Below are positions 15,032 through 25,555 of a stretch of DNA of 46,298 nucleotides, one piece after another (position 1 is the first letter of the stretch; each line of letters begins with the position of its first letter). A model generated the notes under the pieces. That model searched no databases. It had not been told where the DNA came from and saw nothing but the letters and a program-made list of their open reading frames with translations. The stretch covers positions 1-46,298 of the forward strand of contig NZ_RCDC01000010.1 in assembly GCF_003651185.1 (NCBI RefSeq), read 5' to 3'. Source of the stretch: Stenotrophomonas rhizophila (GTDB lineage: Bacteria; Pseudomonadota; Gammaproteobacteria; Xanthomonadales; Xanthomonadaceae). The translations under genes were made by a program, and so were the position numbers.

Positions 15032-16094
15032 GCTGGAAGCGCTGGCCGAGCGCCGCGAAGAACTGGAACGCCTGTTGTCCGACCCGGCCGTGGTCGGCGA
15101 CAACGACCGTTTCCGCGCGCTGTCGCGCGAGTTTTCGCAGCTGGAGCCGGTCGCCAACGCGCTGGCCGACGAAGCCCGTGCCAAGGCCGATCTCGCCGCC
15201 GCAGAAGCGATGCGCGAGGACCCTGACCTGCGCGAGCTGGCCGAGGAGGAAATCACCGCCGCGCAGCAGCGCCTGCAGCAGCTGGACGAAGCACTGGCCC
15301 TGTTGCTGGTGCCGCGCGATCCGCGCGATGACGGCAACCTGTTCCTGGAAGTCCGCGCCGGTACCGGCGGTGACGAGGCAGCGATCTTCGCCGGCGACCT
15401 GTTCCGCATGTACGCCCGCTATGCCGAGCGCCAGGGCTGGAAGGTCGAGATCGAATCGGACAACCCGGGCGAACATGGCGGCTACAAGGAAGTGGTGGCG
15501 CGCGTGGTCGGCCGTGGCGCCTTCTCACGCCTGAAGTTCGAATCGGGCACGCACCGCGTGCAGCGCGTGCCGGCGACCGAGTCGCAGGGCCGCATCCATA
15601 CCTCGGCCGCGACGGTAGCGATCATTCCCGAGGCGGATGACGTCGAGGACGTGGTGATCAACCCGGCCGACCTGCGCGTGGACACCTACCGCTCCTCCGG
15701 CGCCGGTGGCCAGCACGTCAACAAGACCGAGTCGGCGATCCGCATCACCCATCTGCCCACCGGCGTGGTGGTGGAATGCCAGACCGAGCGCAGCCAACAT
15801 GCCAACCGCGACAAGGCGATGAAGCGTCTCAAGGCACAGCTGCTGGATACCGAACGCAGCAAGCAGGCTGCCGCGCAGGCCGAAAGCCGCCGGCTGCAGG
15901 TCGGCAGCGGCGACCGCAGCCAGCGCATCCGCACCTACAGCTTCCCGCAGGGACGGATCACCGACCACCGCGTGGAAGGGCTGACCCTGTACGACCTGCC
16001 CAACATCCTGACCGGCGATCTTGATGCACTGGTCAGCCGGCTGACCCACGAACACCAGGCCGACGAGCTGGCCCGGCTCGCGGAAGGCAGCTGA
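15009..16094 (+). CDS. prfA: Peptide chain release factor 1
   Basis: RF1 recognises UAA and UAG stop codons and triggers peptide release. The 361-residue protein has the codon-reading tripeptide PAT at 188-190 and the GGQ motif at 233-235 (SSGAGGQHVNKTESAIR). The family's KAMKRLKAQL segment also follows. It starts inside the 3' end of hemA, so translation is probably coupled. Its modifying methyltransferase, PrmC, is not adjacent here as in E. coli but lies at 40478-41326. Confidence 0.97.
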   Translation: MTPTLRRKLEALAERREELERLLSDPAVVGDNDRFRALSREFSQLEPVANALADEARAKADLAAAEAMREDPDLRELAEEEITAAQQRLQQLDEALALLLVPRDPRDDGNLFLEVRAGTGGDEAAIFAGDLFRMYARYAERQGWKVEIESDNPGEHGGYKEVVARVVGRGAFSRLKFESGTHRVQRVPATESQGRIHTSAATVAIIPEADDVEDVVINPADLRVDTYRSSGAGGQHVNKTESAIRITHLPTGVVVECQTERSQHANRDKAMKRLKAQLLDTERSKQAAAQAESRRLQVGSGDRSQRIRTYSFPQGRITDHRVEGLTLYDLPNILTGDLDALVSRLTHEHQADELARLAEGS

Positions 16095-16119
16095 GCATGC
16101 CCGCCCCGGCGCGGCAGCG

Positions 16120-17829
16120 ATGAGTATCGATCCGCAGCGTCTGCAGTTGCGCCAGGTGGTGCAGCGGCAACCGGCCGATTTCATTGCGTGGGTGATGCTG
16201 GCCGATGCGGAGCTGGAAGCCGGCGATGTGCGCGCCGGCGAACAGGCCGCCACCCGTGCACTGCAGCTGCGCGGCGACCATCCCGAGGCCCTGGCCCGGC
16301 TGGGGCGCGCACGCTGGATGCAGGGCCGCCATGGCGAGGCCGCCACACTGCTGCGCCAGGCGGCGGACCGCGCGCCCCAGCACCCCGGCATCACCCTGTG
16401 GCTGGGCCACGCACTGGAAGACGCGGGGCAGCCTGAGGCGGCCGCCGATGCGTATCGCAATGCGCACCGTCTGCTGCCGGGCGAGCCCTACATCACTGCG
16501 CAGCTGCTCAACTGGCAGCGCCGGCTGTGCGATTGGCAGGATCTGGAGCGATTGTCGGTGCTGGTGCGCCAGGCCGTCGCGCAGGGCCAGGCGGTGGTCG
16601 AGCCGTTCGCCTTCCTCAGCGAAGACAGCAGCGCCGCCGAGCAGCTGGCCTGCGCCCGCCAGCGCGCGGCGGCGCTGGCCGAGGGCATCCCGCGGTTGCC
16701 GCCGGCCACCGTGCGCCCGCACGGCACGCTGCGGGTCGGCTTCCTCTCCAACGGTTTCGGCGCGCATCCCACCGGGCTGCTGACCGTCGCCCTGTTCGAA
16801 CAGCTGCGCGCGCTGGGCACGCTGGAACCGCATCTGTTCGCGCTCAGCGCGGACGACGGCAGCAGCATCCGCCAGCGTCTGCAGCAGGCCGCCCACACGT
16901 TGCACGATGTCAGCGCGCAGCCGCATCAGGTGATCGCCCGGCGCATCCGCGAGGCTGGCATCGATGTGCTGTTCGATCTGCGCGGCTGGGGCGGCGGTGG
17001 CACCCCGCAGGTACTGGCGATGCGCCCGGCCCCGGTGCAGATCAACTGGCTGGCCTACCCGGGTACCTCCGGCGCGCCGTGGATCGATCATGTGCTGGCC
17101 GATGCCTTCGTGCTGCCCGACGCGCTGGCACCGGCCTTCAGCGAGAACGTGCGGCGCCTGCCGCGCGCGTTCCAGCCCTCGGACAACACCCGCGTGCTGG
17201 AGCCGGTGCCCTCGCGCGGGGACTGCGGCCTGCCTGCGCAGGGCGTGGTGCTGTGCTGCTTCAACAACAGCTACAAGCTCAATCCGCGCAGCATGCAGCG
17301 GCTGTTCGCAGTGCTGCACGGCGTGCCCGGCAGCGTGCTGTGGCTGCTCTCCGGCCCGGGCAACGCCGACGCGCGCCTGCGCAGCGCGGCACGCCAGGCG
17401 CAGCTGGATCCGGCGCGACTGGTGTTCATGCCACGCCTGCCGCACCCGCAGTACCTGGCGCGTTACCAGCACGCCGACCTGTTTCTGGACACGCATCCGT
17501 ACAACGCCCACACCACCGCCTCCGATGCGCTGTGGGCCGGCTGCCCGGTGCTCACCTGCCCGGGCGCGACGTTCGCCTCGCGCGTGGCCGGCAGCCTCAA
17601 TCATCACCTGGGCATGCACGCGTTCAACGTGGCCGATGACGCGGCGTTCGTGGCCGCCGCCATCCGGCTCGGCAACGACCCGGCCGCGCTGCAGGCCGCG
17701 CGCGCCACGCTGGCGCAACGGCGCGAGGACAGCGGCCTGTTCGACATGGCCGGTTTCGCGCGCGACATCGCCGAGGTGATCCAAACGCTTGCGCGCGAAC
17801 GCGGCTGGCAGGGCCCACACATCGCCTGA
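16120..17829 (+). CDS. GT41 O-GlcNAc-transferase-like protein with TPR domain
   Basis: The protein has the architecture of bacterial O-GlcNAc-transferase (SPINDLY/OGT) homologues. Residues 1-195 carry TPR-like helices, and a two-lobed GT-B catalytic region runs from about residue 203 to 569. His216 in SNGFGAHPTG and Lys386 in FNNSYKLNP correspond to the active-site His and UDP-phosphate-binding Lys studied in the Xanthomonas campestris OGT homologue, which has nearly the same length. HPYNAHTTASDALWAG is the second-lobe nucleotide-binding signature. No signal peptide is visible, so it is probably cytosolic. Bacterial substrates are unknown. It follows prfA by 25 bp on the same strand. Confidence 0.9.
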   Translation: MSIDPQRLQLRQVVQRQPADFIAWVMLADAELEAGDVRAGEQAATRALQLRGDHPEALARLGRARWMQGRHGEAATLLRQAADRAPQHPGITLWLGHALEDAGQPEAAADAYRNAHRLLPGEPYITAQLLNWQRRLCDWQDLERLSVLVRQAVAQGQAVVEPFAFLSEDSSAAEQLACARQRAAALAEGIPRLPPATVRPHGTLRVGFLSNGFGAHPTGLLTVALFEQLRALGTLEPHLFALSADDGSSIRQRLQQAAHTLHDVSAQPHQVIARRIREAGIDVLFDLRGWGGGGTPQVLAMRPAPVQINWLAYPGTSGAPWIDHVLADAFVLPDALAPAFSENVRRLPRAFQPSDNTRVLEPVPSRGDCGLPAQGVVLCCFNNSYKLNPRSMQRLFAVLHGVPGSVLWLLSGPGNADARLRSAARQAQLDPARLVFMPRLPHPQYLARYQHADLFLDTHPYNAHTTASDALWAGCPVLTCPGATFASRVAGSLNHHLGMHAFNVADDAAFVAAAIRLGNDPAALQAARATLAQRREDSGLFDMAGFARDIAEVIQTLARERGWQGPHIA

Positions 17830-17880
17830 GCATCGGCTGCGCTAGGCTCGGGCTTCCCTGTGAATCACCGAGGCACGCCG

Positions 17881-18660
17881 ATGGGCAAGCTCAAGCGCAA
17901 GGACTACCAGGCCCTGCTGGAACCGATGCAACTGGAACTGGCGGCGATGGCGCGCTGGGTGCAGCACACCGGGCAGCGCGTGCTGGTGCTGTTCGAAGGC
18001 CGCGACACCGCGGGCAAGGGCGGTGCGATCCAGGCGATCGCCGAGCATCTCAATCCGCGCCAGTGCAAGGTGGTCGCGCTGCCCAAGCCGACCGACCGCG
18101 AAAGCACGCAGTGGTATTTCCAGCGCTATGTCTCCCACCTGCCTGCGGCCGGCGAGATCGTGCTGATGGACCGCAGCTGGTACAACCGCGCGGGCGTCGA
18201 GCATGTCATGGGCTATTGCACCGAAGCGCAGTACCGCAGCTTCCTGGCGCAGACGCCGGTGTTCGAGAAGCTGCTGATCGACGATGGCATCGTGCTGTTC
18301 AAGTACTGGCTCAGCGTGGACCAGGCACAGCAGGAAAAGCGCTTTGCCGAGCGCCACCTCGATCCGCTCAAGGGCTGGAAGCTGTCGCCGGTGGACCTGA
18401 AATCACGCAGCAAGTACAGCGCCTATACCGAGAGCCGCGAAGCGATGCTGCGCGCCACGCATAACGATGATGCCCCGTGGACGCTGGTGGACTTCAACGA
18501 CCAGAAGCGCGGGCGGCTGGGCCTGATCCGCAACCTGCTCGATCGTCTGCCCGATACCCGCGTGGACGAACCGGTACTGGCGCTGCCGCCGTTGAAGGGC
18601 AAGCTGCACAAAGAGCACTTCGGGGTCTTGAAGCCGATCGAACCCTTCGTCGTCGGGTAG
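17881..18660 (+). CDS. Polyphosphate kinase 2 family protein
   Basis: PPK2 enzymes move phosphate between polyphosphate and nucleotides. The 259-residue single-domain protein has the Walker A motif GRDTAGKGG (40-48) and the PKPTDRE segment. The Walker B motif VLMDRSWYNRAG includes Asp97, and a lid module lies in RFAERHLDPLKGWKLSPVD. The ATG at 17881 has GAGG seven bases upstream; an ATG 21 bp earlier does not. The class and preferred nucleotide cannot be told from sequence alone. The stop codon TAG is part of the GTAG head of a REP element. Confidence 0.92.
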   Translation: MGKLKRKDYQALLEPMQLELAAMARWVQHTGQRVLVLFEGRDTAGKGGAIQAIAEHLNPRQCKVVALPKPTDRESTQWYFQRYVSHLPAAGEIVLMDRSWYNRAGVEHVMGYCTEAQYRSFLAQTPVFEKLLIDDGIVLFKYWLSVDQAQQEKRFAERHLDPLKGWKLSPVDLKSRSKYSAYTESREAMLRATHNDDAPWTLVDFNDQKRGRLGLIRNLLDRLPDTRVDEPVLALPPLKGKLHKEHFGVLKPIEPFVVG

Positions 18661-18679
18661 ATCCACGCATGGCGTGGAT
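18657..18679 (+). repeat. SMAG/REP palindrome, GTAG-headed
   Basis: GTAG is followed by ATCCACGC, a 3-nt loop and GCGTGGAT. The element is essentially identical to the one at 2157-2179, in the opposite orientation. Its TAG is the stop codon of the PPK2 gene (18658-18660). Confidence 0.8.
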
Positions 18680-18736
18680 TTACCGGGCACAGCGAGGCAC
18701 AGGCATGCCGGGTATCAGCCGGCACTGCCGTGAGGC

Positions 18737-19300
18737 TCAGCCTTCCTTGATCCGCGCTTCGATGTCATGCGCGGTGACCGGCCCGAGGAACTCCTTGGCG
18801 ACCTTGCCGTCCGGCGCGATCAGGTAGGTCATCGGCAGGCCGCGCGGGATCGCGAAGTCTTCCGGCGGGTTGTACGTATCCACGATCACGATCGGATAGG
18901 TGACCGGACGCTTCTCCAGGAAGGCCTTCATCTCGGCCGGTTCGATGTCCTCGAAAGCCAGCCCGACCACCTCGATTTCATTGCGCATCGCGTGCAGCGC
19001 GGAGAGCTCGGGCATTTCCTTGCGGCACGGGGCGCACCAGGTTGCCCAGAAGTTCACCACCACCCACTTGCCGCGGTGCGCCGCCAGATCGTAGTCGGTG
19101 CCGTCCAGCGCCTTGGCTTTCAGCGTCGGCTGTTCGACGGTCTTGCGCTCGGTGGCCGGCACGGCGTCGGTCGGCGGCGCGGCGGGTTCGTTGATCGGGG
19201 CCGGGGCGGCAGGCGCGGCGGCCTCGCTCTGTGCGGCGGGCTTGTTGCAGGCGGCCAGCGTCAGCAGGCCCAGGGCCAGCAGCAGGGGCTTGGCGGTCAT
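18737..19300 (-). CDS. TlpA-like thioredoxin-fold lipoprotein
   Basis: This is a periplasmic thiol-disulfide oxidoreductase of the TlpA/ResA type. The 187-residue precursor has a lipobox (LAAC, Cys18) and an Ala/Pro-rich linker to about residue 50. A thioredoxin-like domain follows, with FWATWCAPCRKEMPEL giving the redox pair Cys89/Cys92 and the cis-Pro loop RGLPMTYLIAPDG. Such proteins usually reduce apocytochromes or other exported thiols; the partner here is unknown. The start overlaps the stop of the YihY gene by four bases, so the two are coupled. Confidence 0.88.
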   Translation of the reverse strand: MTAKPLLLALGLLTLAACNKPAAQSEAAAPAAPAPINEPAAPPTDAVPATERKTVEQPTLKAKALDGTDYDLAAHRGKWVVVNFWATWCAPCRKEMPELSALHAMRNEIEVVGLAFEDIEPAEMKAFLEKRPVTYPIVIVDTYNPPEDFAIPRGLPMTYLIAPDGKVAKEFLGPVTAHDIEARIKEG

Positions 19301-20571
19301 GGTTTGTCTCCGGGGGTCGAGTAGATGTCGCTGACGCGGCGTTTGAGCAGTTCGCGCAGCGGCAGGCGCAAGGTGTCCAATGCGGCCACCGAGGCCGTGC
19401 CCAGGCTGTCGTCGCGATACGGCAGGTAGGCCTCCTTGATCGGGATCCGCATCTGCGTGGTCTCGTACAGGTCGGCCAGGGTGAGTTTGTCCAGGTCGCG
19501 CGCGAGCAGCCATTCGCCCTGCTCGTCGCGGCGCACCACGCGGATCGCTTCCAGGTCGCAGAGCAGCGTCTGCAGCAGCGAATCGGTCAGCATCGGCTCC
19601 AGCCGCAGGATCTCGTCGTCATCCAGGCTGCGCCCTTCGGCACGCGCCTGGTGGAAGCGGCCGATAAGGCGCAGCAGGCCATAGATCTCATAGCCCACCG
19701 GCAGGCGCAGGTCGGCTGGCTGGTAGCGGAACGCGGCGATCGAGGAGGCGAGCGATGCACCGAGCAGCACCGAGACCCAGCACAGGTAGATCCACAGCAG
19801 CAGGATCGGCACGAAGGCGACGGTGCCGTAGAGCTTCTGGTAGGACTGGAAGCTCCCCAGGTAAGCGCCCATGCCCCACTTCACCAGCTCCAGCATGATC
19901 GCAGCCAGGATCGCGCCGGGGACGGCATGGCGCCATTTGACCGTGTGGTGCGGCACTACGCGGTAGACCAGCATGATGCAGACGAACTCGATCAGGATCG
20001 GCGCGACCGTCAGTGAGACGTTGGCCAGCCAGCGGCCTTCGCTGGTGCCGAACAGCGGCAGCGCGAACACCCGCGCCGAGACCGCCAGCGAGGCCGCAGC
20101 GAGCATCGCGCCGAGGGTGAGCACGGTCCAGTACACGAGGAAGCGGGTCAGCTTCGGCCGGGTCGAACTCACCCGCCAGATCTGGTTGAAGGTTTCTTCC
20201 ACGCTGTTGAGCGTGATCAGCAGCGAGACCACCAGGGCGATGAAGCCAGCGGCGGTCAATTGCCCGGCACTGGCTGAGAACTGTCGCAGGTAGCCTTCGG
20301 CGGCGCGCGCGGCGTTGGGCACGAAGTTGGAGAAAACGTAGTCGCTGAGGGTGTCGCTCCAGCGGTCGAACACCGGGAACGCCGAGAGCACCCCGAACAC
20401 CACGATGGCCAGCGGCACCAGCGCGAACACGGTGGTGTAGGCCAGCGAGGCGGCCGCCTGGAACAGGCGGTCATCCAGGAAGCGGCGCCACAGGAAGCGG
20501 CCGAAGCTGATCGTGCGCGCGCGGTCCCGGACGCGTTCGATCCACAGGTTGATCGTATCGAGAGGTTCCAT
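19297..20571 (-). CDS. YihY/virulence-factor-BrkB-family inner-membrane protein
   Basis: The protein has 424 residues. The N-terminal 290 hold about six membrane helices with family features: RRFLDDRLFQAAASLAYTT, an NSVEETFNQIWRV segment, and FVPILLLWIYLCWVSVLLGA. The cytosolic C-terminal part of about 130 residues contains a winged-helix-like region (MLTDSLLQTLLCDLEAIRVV). The old name RNase BN for this family is a misassignment. The exact function is unknown. Its ATG at 20571 is chosen because the hydrophilic upstream extension does not look coding. It is coupled to the TlpA-like gene. Confidence 0.85.
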   Translation of the reverse strand: MEPLDTINLWIERVRDRARTISFGRFLWRRFLDDRLFQAAASLAYTTVFALVPLAIVVFGVLSAFPVFDRWSDTLSDYVFSNFVPNAARAAEGYLRQFSASAGQLTAAGFIALVVSLLITLNSVEETFNQIWRVSSTRPKLTRFLVYWTVLTLGAMLAAASLAVSARVFALPLFGTSEGRWLANVSLTVAPILIEFVCIMLVYRVVPHHTVKWRHAVPGAILAAIMLELVKWGMGAYLGSFQSYQKLYGTVAFVPILLLWIYLCWVSVLLGASLASSIAAFRYQPADLRLPVGYEIYGLLRLIGRFHQARAEGRSLDDDEILRLEPMLTDSLLQTLLCDLEAIRVVRRDEQGEWLLARDLDKLTLADLYETTQMRIPIKEAYLPYRDDSLGTASVAALDTLRLPLRELLKRRVSDIYSTPGDKP

Positions 20572-20676
20572 CGGCGCAAGGGTACCCGATGACGGGTGTG
20601 GGGCATGCACGGACCTCGCCCTGAGCGGGCTGCGTTGCCATACTGCCCGCATCGGACGCAATGAGATGAAAGCGAA

Positions 20677-21267
20677 ATGGCGGAGATCCTGGTGCTGTAC
20701 TACAGCCGTGGCGGTTCAGTGGCACGGCTTGCCCGCCAGATTGCGCGCGGCATCGGCGAGGTGCCGGGCATGAGCGCGCGGCTGCGCACCGTGCCCCCGG
20801 TGGCGGCGGTGACGCAGACCGCGCTGCCCCCGGTGCCCGAGGACGGCGCACCGTATGTCAGCGTGGCCGACCTGGCCGAATGCACCGGGCTGCTGCTGGG
20901 CAGCCCGACCCGCTTCGGCAACATGGCCGCGCCGGTGAAGCACTTCCTGGACGGCCTGGGCGCGGAATGGGTCAACGGGACATTGGCCGGCAAGCCGGCG
21001 GGCGTGTTCACCTCGACGGCCTCACTGCACGGTGGGCAGGAGTCGACGCTGTTGTCGATGCAGGTGCCGCTGCTGCACCACGGCTGCCTGATCGTGGGTA
21101 TCCCATTCACCGAGCCGGCGCTGAGCCATACCACCACTGGCGGCACGCCGTATGGCGCCAGCCATGTGGCCGGGGCGGACGACAACCCGGTGCCGAGCGA
21201 GGATGAGAGCATCCTGGCGCGGGCGCTGGGGCGGCGGGTGGCCGATATCGCACGGCGGCTGGCGTGA
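20677..21267 (+). CDS. wrbA: WrbA-like NAD(P)H:quinone oxidoreductase
   Basis: This is a flavodoxin-fold FMN enzyme that reduces quinones by two electrons. The 196-residue protein has the FMN-phosphate loop YYSRGGSVARLA (about 9-20) and the GSPTRFGNMAAPVKHFLD segment. The STASLHGGQESTLLSMQVPLLHHG motif, characteristic of WrbA, follows. The first gene of a small plus-strand operon, it shares its stop with the GTG start of the next gene (GTGA overlap). Confidence 0.92.
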   Translation: MAEILVLYYSRGGSVARLARQIARGIGEVPGMSARLRTVPPVAAVTQTALPPVPEDGAPYVSVADLAECTGLLLGSPTRFGNMAAPVKHFLDGLGAEWVNGTLAGKPAGVFTSTASLHGGQESTLLSMQVPLLHHGCLIVGIPFTEPALSHTTTGGTPYGASHVAGADDNPVPSEDESILARALGRRVADIARRLA

Positions 21268-21611
21268 GTACGCGCGCCCAGGAGATCGTGCTGGCCCTGC
21301 TGCTGGTGGCGCTGGCGGTGCTGTTCGCGGTCTGGTTCGCGCAGGACAAGCATTGGCTGGCCACCCAGCTGGTGTTCACCCTGCCGCCGCTGCTGCTGGC
21401 GCTGGGCGTGCTGGTGCGGCGTGGCAAGGCGATGTTCTGGGCCGGCGTGCTGGCGCTGTTCTGGTTCAGCCACGGGGTGATGAGCGCCTGGAGCCATCCG
21501 GAGGTGGCGCTGTGGGCCTGGCTCGAGCTGGGGCTGGCGCTGGCGGTGATCGGGGTGGCCAGCACGCCAGGGCTGCGGCGCCGCTTCGGGCGCAGGACGC
21601 CGGCCGGCTGA
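21264..21611 (+). CDS. DUF2069-type small membrane protein
   Basis: This is a 115-residue protein with four predicted hydrophobic helices in the pattern of DUF2069 proteins (the WFSHGVMSAW segment is typical). It commonly lies next to wrbA in gammaproteobacteria, as here. The start is a GTG overlapping the wrbA stop codon. No function is known. Confidence 0.82.
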   Translation: MSTRAQEIVLALLLVALAVLFAVWFAQDKHWLATQLVFTLPPLLLALGVLVRRGKAMFWAGVLALFWFSHGVMSAWSHPEVALWAWLELGLALAVIGVASTPGLRRRFGRRTPAG

Positions 21612-21714
21612 GGCCGCTGCGGCGCGCGCCTGCATCGGGCCGTCGGCGGCCGTATCATCTACCGGTCGGCGCGGCGGTTCCGTGCCCTTCTGTCTGGTAC
21701 CCAGGATGCTTGCA

Positions 21715-22200
21715 ATGGAAGAACTACTGATCATCACCACCGGTGGCACGATCGACAAGATCTACTTCGACGACAAGTCGGACTATCAGATCGGTGATCC
21801 GCAGATCGGGATGATCCTGCGCGAACTGGGCGTGACCTTCCGTTTCAATGTGATCCCGATCCTGCGCAAGGATTCGCTGCACATCACCGACGATGACCGT
21901 GAGTTGATCCGGGCGACGATCGCCGCGCAGCCGACGCGCCATGTGCTGGTCACGCACGGCACCGATTCGATGGTGCAGACGGGCCAAGTGTTGAAGTCGA
22001 TCACCGACAAGACGATCGTGATGACCGGTGCGTTGAGCCCGGCGCGCTTCCGCGGCTCGGATGCGGAGTTCAACATCGGGTGTGCGATCGGTGCGGTGCA
22101 GTCGTTGCCGAGCGGTGTGTACATCGCGATGAACGGCCGGATCTGGAATCCGGAACAGGTGCGCAAGAACGTGGCGGCCAACCGGTTCGAAGCGGCGTAA
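21715..22200 (+). CDS. One-domain asparaginase-family protein
   Basis: The 161-residue protein corresponds only to the N-terminal domain of L-asparaginases, which are normally about 330 residues. It keeps the first nucleophile site TGGTID (Thr12), the second triad VTHGTDSM (Thr83, Asp84) and the lysine in TDKTIVMTGALSP (Lys99). The chain then ends in NPEQVRKNVAANRFEAA. The second domain, which in full enzymes supplies an active-site Glu from the neighbouring subunit, is absent, and no remnant follows. I choose the ATG at 21715 because AGGA lies eight bases upstream. The reading frame is intact, so this looks like a stable short family and not a pseudogene. Activity is uncertain. Confidence 0.85.
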   Translation: MEELLIITTGGTIDKIYFDDKSDYQIGDPQIGMILRELGVTFRFNVIPILRKDSLHITDDDRELIRATIAAQPTRHVLVTHGTDSMVQTGQVLKSITDKTIVMTGALSPARFRGSDAEFNIGCAIGAVQSLPSGVYIAMNGRIWNPEQVRKNVAANRFEAA

Positions 22201-22216
22201 TCACTGTTGATTGAAC

Positions 22217-22242
22217 GAACGCCCCGGCATGCCGGGGCGTTC
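22217..22242. terminator. Bidirectional terminator hairpin
   Basis: A perfect 26-bp palindrome (GAACGCCCCGGCA and its complement) lies between the convergent asparaginase-like and subtilase genes. T-tracts on both sides are weak (TTCTGCG and TTCGTTC), but the stem is very stable. Confidence 0.7.
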
Positions 22243-22265
22243 TGCGTTGGTGCGACAAAAAGCGA

Positions 22266-24011
<1,746 letters not shown>

Positions 24012-24343
24012 CGGATTTCCTTTCAGACAGTGAATGCCGTCGTCGCGGCTGAGAATCCAGGTCCGGTCCGGGGGCTGCTGAAGCGATGGCGCGGATCGGC
24101 CCGGTGAGTGAGTCGACGCTAATAGCTTGCTGGCGGATGAACAATGTTTCAGCCGTGCTTCCATGACATGAAATGTCGGATCTGTGACTTTCCGGGTCGA
24201 GGGTTTGTGAAAGTGAAGGCGCGCCGGCCATTTTGAACGGTCGAGTTACGTCAACGAATGTCCGAAATGGCTGTCACTGTCCCCGACACCCGGACAACGC
24301 TTGCGCATCAATGGCTTGCGACGCTGCCACCGCAGGACAGGCA
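24012..24343. other. Gene-free region upstream of the protease
   Basis: There is no convincing coding frame here. The stretch must hold the protease promoter, but I find no good -35/-10 pair. The only clear structure is a 13-bp dyad GACAT-GAA-ATGTC at 24165-24177, about 155 bp upstream of the protease start, which could be a regulator site. Confidence 0.5.
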
Positions 24344-24375
24344 ATAAAAAACCCGCCTGTCGCCAGGCGGGTTTC
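24344..24375 (-). terminator. Rho-independent terminator of ilvE
   Basis: On the minus strand a stem ACCCGCCTG/CAGGCGGGT with a 4-nt loop is followed by TTTTTTATT. It lies 25 bp beyond the ilvE stop codon. Confidence 0.9.
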
Positions 24376-24400
24376 TTTGCTGCGCTCGGATCGGCAGGGA

Positions 24401-25498
24401 TCAGGCGTCCAGGCGGACCAGCCAGCCGTGGCGGTCCGGCAGGCGGCCGTACTGGATGTCGGTCAGTTCCTTGCGCAGGGACATCGTCACTTCGCCGGCC
24501 GGGGCGTTGATGTCGCCCACCGAGAAGCCCTCGCCCTTGAGCTGGCCGATCGGGGTGACCACTGCCGCGGTGCCGCAGGCGAACGCTTCCACGATCTCGC
24601 CGGAGGTCACGCCGTCCTTCCACTCCTCCAGGGTGACCTTGCGCTCTTCGACCTTCATGCCGCGGTCGCGCGCCAGCTGCAGGATGCTTTCGCGGGTGAT
24701 GCCTTCCAGGATGCTGCCCGACAGCGACGGGGTCACCAGGGTGCCGTCCTTGTAGACCAGGAACACATTCATGCCACCCAGTTCTTCCAGGTACTTGCCC
24801 TCGACCGGATCCAGGAACAGCACCTGCGAGCAGCCCTGCGCCTGCGCCTTCTGCTGTGGCAGCAGCGAGGCGGCGTAGTTGCCACCGCACTTGGCCGCGC
24901 CGGTGCCGCCCTTGCCTGCGCGTGCGTAGTCGGTGGACAACCAGATCGCCACCGGGGCCACGCCCTTGGCGAAGTACGGGCCGGCCGGGCTGGCGATCAC
25001 GTAGTAGCCGGCCTTGTGCGCGCCACGCACGCCGAGGAAGGCTTCATCGCCGATCATGAAGGGACGGAAATACAGGCTGGATTCGTCGGCCGACGGCACC
25101 CAGCTGGCGTCCACGGCAATCATCTGCTTGAGCGATTCGACGAAGATATCCACCGGCAGTTCCGGCAGCGCCAGGCGCTGGGCCGAACGCTGCAGGCGGC
25201 GGCCGTTGGCCTCCGGGCGGAAGGTCCAGATCGAGCCGTCGGCGTGGCGGTAGGCCTTGATGCCTTCGAAGATTTCCTGGCCGTAATGCAGCACCGCGGC
25301 GGCCGGATCCAGCTGCAGCGGGCCATACGGGCGCACCACGGCATCGTGCCAGCCGGTGTCCTTGTCCCAACGCACTTCCACCATGTGATCGGTGAAGTGC
25401 AGACCAAAACCGGGGGCGGCCAGGATGCGTTCACGCTCCTCGCTGCTGCGCGGCTGGGCGGAACGGGTGGTGTTGAAGCTCACGGAAGACTGGGACAC
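24401..25498 (-). CDS. ilvE: Branched-chain amino-acid aminotransferase
   Basis: IlvE is the PLP-dependent fold-IV transaminase for the last step of Leu, Ile and Val synthesis. The 365-residue length places it in the longer BCAT subgroup. The PLP lysine is Lys203 in GGTGAAKCGGNYAASLLPQ. Further family motifs are HYGQEIFEGIKAYR, EELGGMNVFLV, LEGITRES and the phosphate-binding ACGTAAVVTPIG. Downstream on the same strand is its terminator; upstream, 57 bp away, is the SufT-like gene. Confidence 0.96.
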   Translation of the reverse strand: MSQSSVSFNTTRSAQPRSSEERERILAAPGFGLHFTDHMVEVRWDKDTGWHDAVVRPYGPLQLDPAAAVLHYGQEIFEGIKAYRHADGSIWTFRPEANGRRLQRSAQRLALPELPVDIFVESLKQMIAVDASWVPSADESSLYFRPFMIGDEAFLGVRGAHKAGYYVIASPAGPYFAKGVAPVAIWLSTDYARAGKGGTGAAKCGGNYAASLLPQQKAQAQGCSQVLFLDPVEGKYLEELGGMNVFLVYKDGTLVTPSLSGSILEGITRESILQLARDRGMKVEERKVTLEEWKDGVTSGEIVEAFACGTAAVVTPIGQLKGEGFSVGDINAPAGEVTMSLRKELTDIQYGRLPDRHGWLVRLDA

Positions 25499-25555
25499 CG
25501 GATATTTCCTGTTCTGGTTACGGGGAACGCCGTGACGCCGGCTGGCGATGGGCGG

